Translations under genes and position numbers: made by a program
Notes under the pieces: generated by a model
Seen by the model: the letters and a program-made list of their open reading frames with translations, nothing else
What the model was told of the DNA's origin: nothing
Database searches by the model: none
Origin: Thalassospira xianhensis MCCC 1A02616
Lineage (GTDB): Bacteria; Pseudomonadota; Alphaproteobacteria; Rhodospirillales; Thalassospiraceae
Direction: 5' to 3'
Assembly (NCBI RefSeq): GCF_003326475.1
Contig: NZ_JPWA01000005.1
Location: 1 to 64,000 of the forward strand
Length of the DNA: 64,000 nt
In this document: positions 63,184-64,000 of the stretch, piece by piece
Position numbering within the stretch: the first letter of the stretch is position 1
Layout of the letters: each line of letters begins with the position of its first letter

Positions 63184-64000
63184 ATGGCGTGTACAGGGGG
63201 AATGATAAAAAGACTGGCAACGGGGACGTTACTTGGCTGCGCATTCGCGCTGGCCGGGACGTATTCCATTGCCGCCAAAGCCCAGCAATCAGATGAAGTA
63301 ACAACCGGAAACGAAGAACAATCCAAGATTCTGTTCAGCGCCGATGAGGTTGACTATAATCGAGAATTGCAAACTGTAACCGCACGCGGAAATGTTGAAA
63401 TTTCCCGGGACGGCCGGATTTTGCTGGCCGATACAGTCAGCTATGACAGATCACAGGATGTGCTTACGGCGTCTGGCAATGTCAGCATAACCGAGCCAAC
63501 CGGCGAAGTTACATTTGCAAGCTATGTTGAACTCACGGGTGACTTCAAGGAAGGCATAGTTGAAGACATCTATGTTCTGCTTGATGAAAACACGCGCATT
63601 GCCGGAACCGGTGCGCGGCGCAGCGGCGGAAATTTCACTGAAATTGCCAAAGCCGTTTATTCTCCGTGCAAGGTTTGCGAAGACGATCCTGAAACGCCTC
63701 CTCTTTGGCGGATCAAAGCAGCACGCGTTCTTCATGACGCCAACGCCAAAACGGTCGAATACAAAGATGCCCGACTGGAATTTGCGGGAGTTCCGATTCT
63801 TTATTCGCCGTACTTCCAGCATCCTGATCCAACCGTAAAGCGCCAGTCAGGCCTTTTAGCGCCCTCCTTCGGTAGTACAAGCTATGTCGGCTCGTTCTTC
63901 GAGTTGCCCTATTACTGGGCAATTGATCCAAGCAAAGATTTGACGCTCCGTCCGATTTACACCACTGACGAAGGTCCCGTCCTTGCAAGTGAATATCGGC
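63184..64000 (+). CDS. lptD: LPS assembly outer membrane protein LptD (N-terminal part)
   Basis: The frame is open to the window end, giving 272 codons of an expected ~750. It begins with a signal sequence (residues 1-35, ending AAKAQQ). The periplasmic LptA-like jellyroll follows (FSADEVDYNRELQTVTARGNVEISRDGR, DVLTASGNVSI). Then comes the start of the outer-membrane barrel, with a pair of cysteines in YSPCKVCEDD and the conserved VPILYSPYFQHPDPTVKRQSGLLAPSFG. LptD inserts LPS into the outer leaflet. A second ATG at 63202 directly follows AGGGGG, too close to serve as its start. Confidence 0.94.
   Translation, partial: MACTGGMIKRLATGTLLGCAFALAGTYSIAAKAQQSDEVTTGNEEQSKILFSADEVDYNRELQTVTARGNVEISRDGRILLADTVSYDRSQDVLTASGNVSITEPTGEVTFASYVELTGDFKEGIVEDIYVLLDENTRIAGTGARRSGGNFTEIAKAVYSPCKVCEDDPETPPLWRIKAARVLHDANAKTVEYKDARLEFAGVPILYSPYFQHPDPTVKRQSGLLAPSFGSTSYVGSFFELPYYWAIDPSKDLTLRPIYTTDEGPVLASEYR

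Noticed and set aside
1..64000. CRISPR array, insertion sequences, prophage or attachment sites
   Set aside because: No regularly spaced direct repeats, transposase or integrase frames were seen anywhere in the window.

Overview
The window looks like chromosomal sequence from a free-living, probably marine, heterotrophic alphaproteobacterium. Gene order and protein style fit Rhodospirillales, most like Thalassospira. This rests on recognising accB-accC-aat, MipZ, ClpS-ClpA, a type-B PutA with a divergent Lrp/PutR-type regulator, DUF1127/DUF1489/DUF2849 proteins and a polyhydroxyalkanoate phasin; no search was run. I see no rRNA or tRNA genes, IS elements, prophage or CRISPR array. Almost everything is intact core or lifestyle metabolism, densely packed and often closed by clear rho-independent terminators.

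Layout. 1-7150: the end of accB, accC, then aat, a GNAT acetyltransferase, a TPR/DUF218 secreted protein, serA and a FemAB-like acyltransferase. 7200-10050: a chemoreceptor operon (periplasmic sensor-like protein plus MCP), preceded by a gene-free 0.5 kb that carries the most unusual object in the window. This is a predicted ~109-nt structured small RNA with a sigma-54-type promoter, a rho-independent terminator and three evenly spaced TYGCA-W3-TGCGA sites upstream, a layout very like Vibrio Qrr RNAs under LuxO. 10050-16040: an unknown helical protein, clpS-clpA, a phasin with a very long basic Lys/Ala/Pro-rich N-terminus, and a lipoprotein. 16200-21300: a D,D-carboxypeptidase with a SPOR domain, and a galU-ugd-pmm set for envelope or capsule sugar nucleotides. 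21400-28250: mipZ with a VWA-like and a membrane J-domain gene, then an unknown secreted protein, an L-2-hydroxyglutarate oxidase-like enzyme coupled to a GH114/TM1410-like protein, and a DsbA-fold isomerase.

28300-34000: a leucine-dehydrogenase-type amino acid dehydrogenase, an ECF sigma/anti-sigma pair divergent from a DUF4168 gene, a bacterioferritin-associated ferredoxin and a BON lipoprotein. 34000-39300: bifunctional PutA with a divergent Lrp-family regulator and another DsbA-fold isomerase. 39400-45430: a leucine/isovalerate catabolic operon (methylcrotonyl-CoA carboxylase beta, methylglutaconyl-CoA hydratase, methylcrotonyl-CoA carboxylase alpha, HMG-CoA lyase) behind a MerR-type promoter with a LiuR-like palindrome, followed by a GNAT gene. 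45420-50000: a second MCP, a MATE exporter and an unrecognised 449-aa protein with a structured leader. 50430-53540: sulfite reduction genes (DUF2849-cysI-DUF934) and DUF1489. 53540-58670: a GcvA-like LysR regulator divergent from a DUF1127 gene, PPK2, a beta-hydroxyacid dehydrogenase and an S41 protease. 58980-64000: an acyl-CoA dehydrogenase and lptF-lptG-lptD, cut by the window end.

Taken together the genes describe an organism that burns amino acids (proline, leucine) and fatty acids through acyl-CoA, stores carbon as PHA and phosphate as polyphosphate, senses chemical gradients, and invests in envelope construction. Many start codons were moved downstream of the longest reading frame because a good Shine-Dalgarno sequence, or a signal peptide, sits there.
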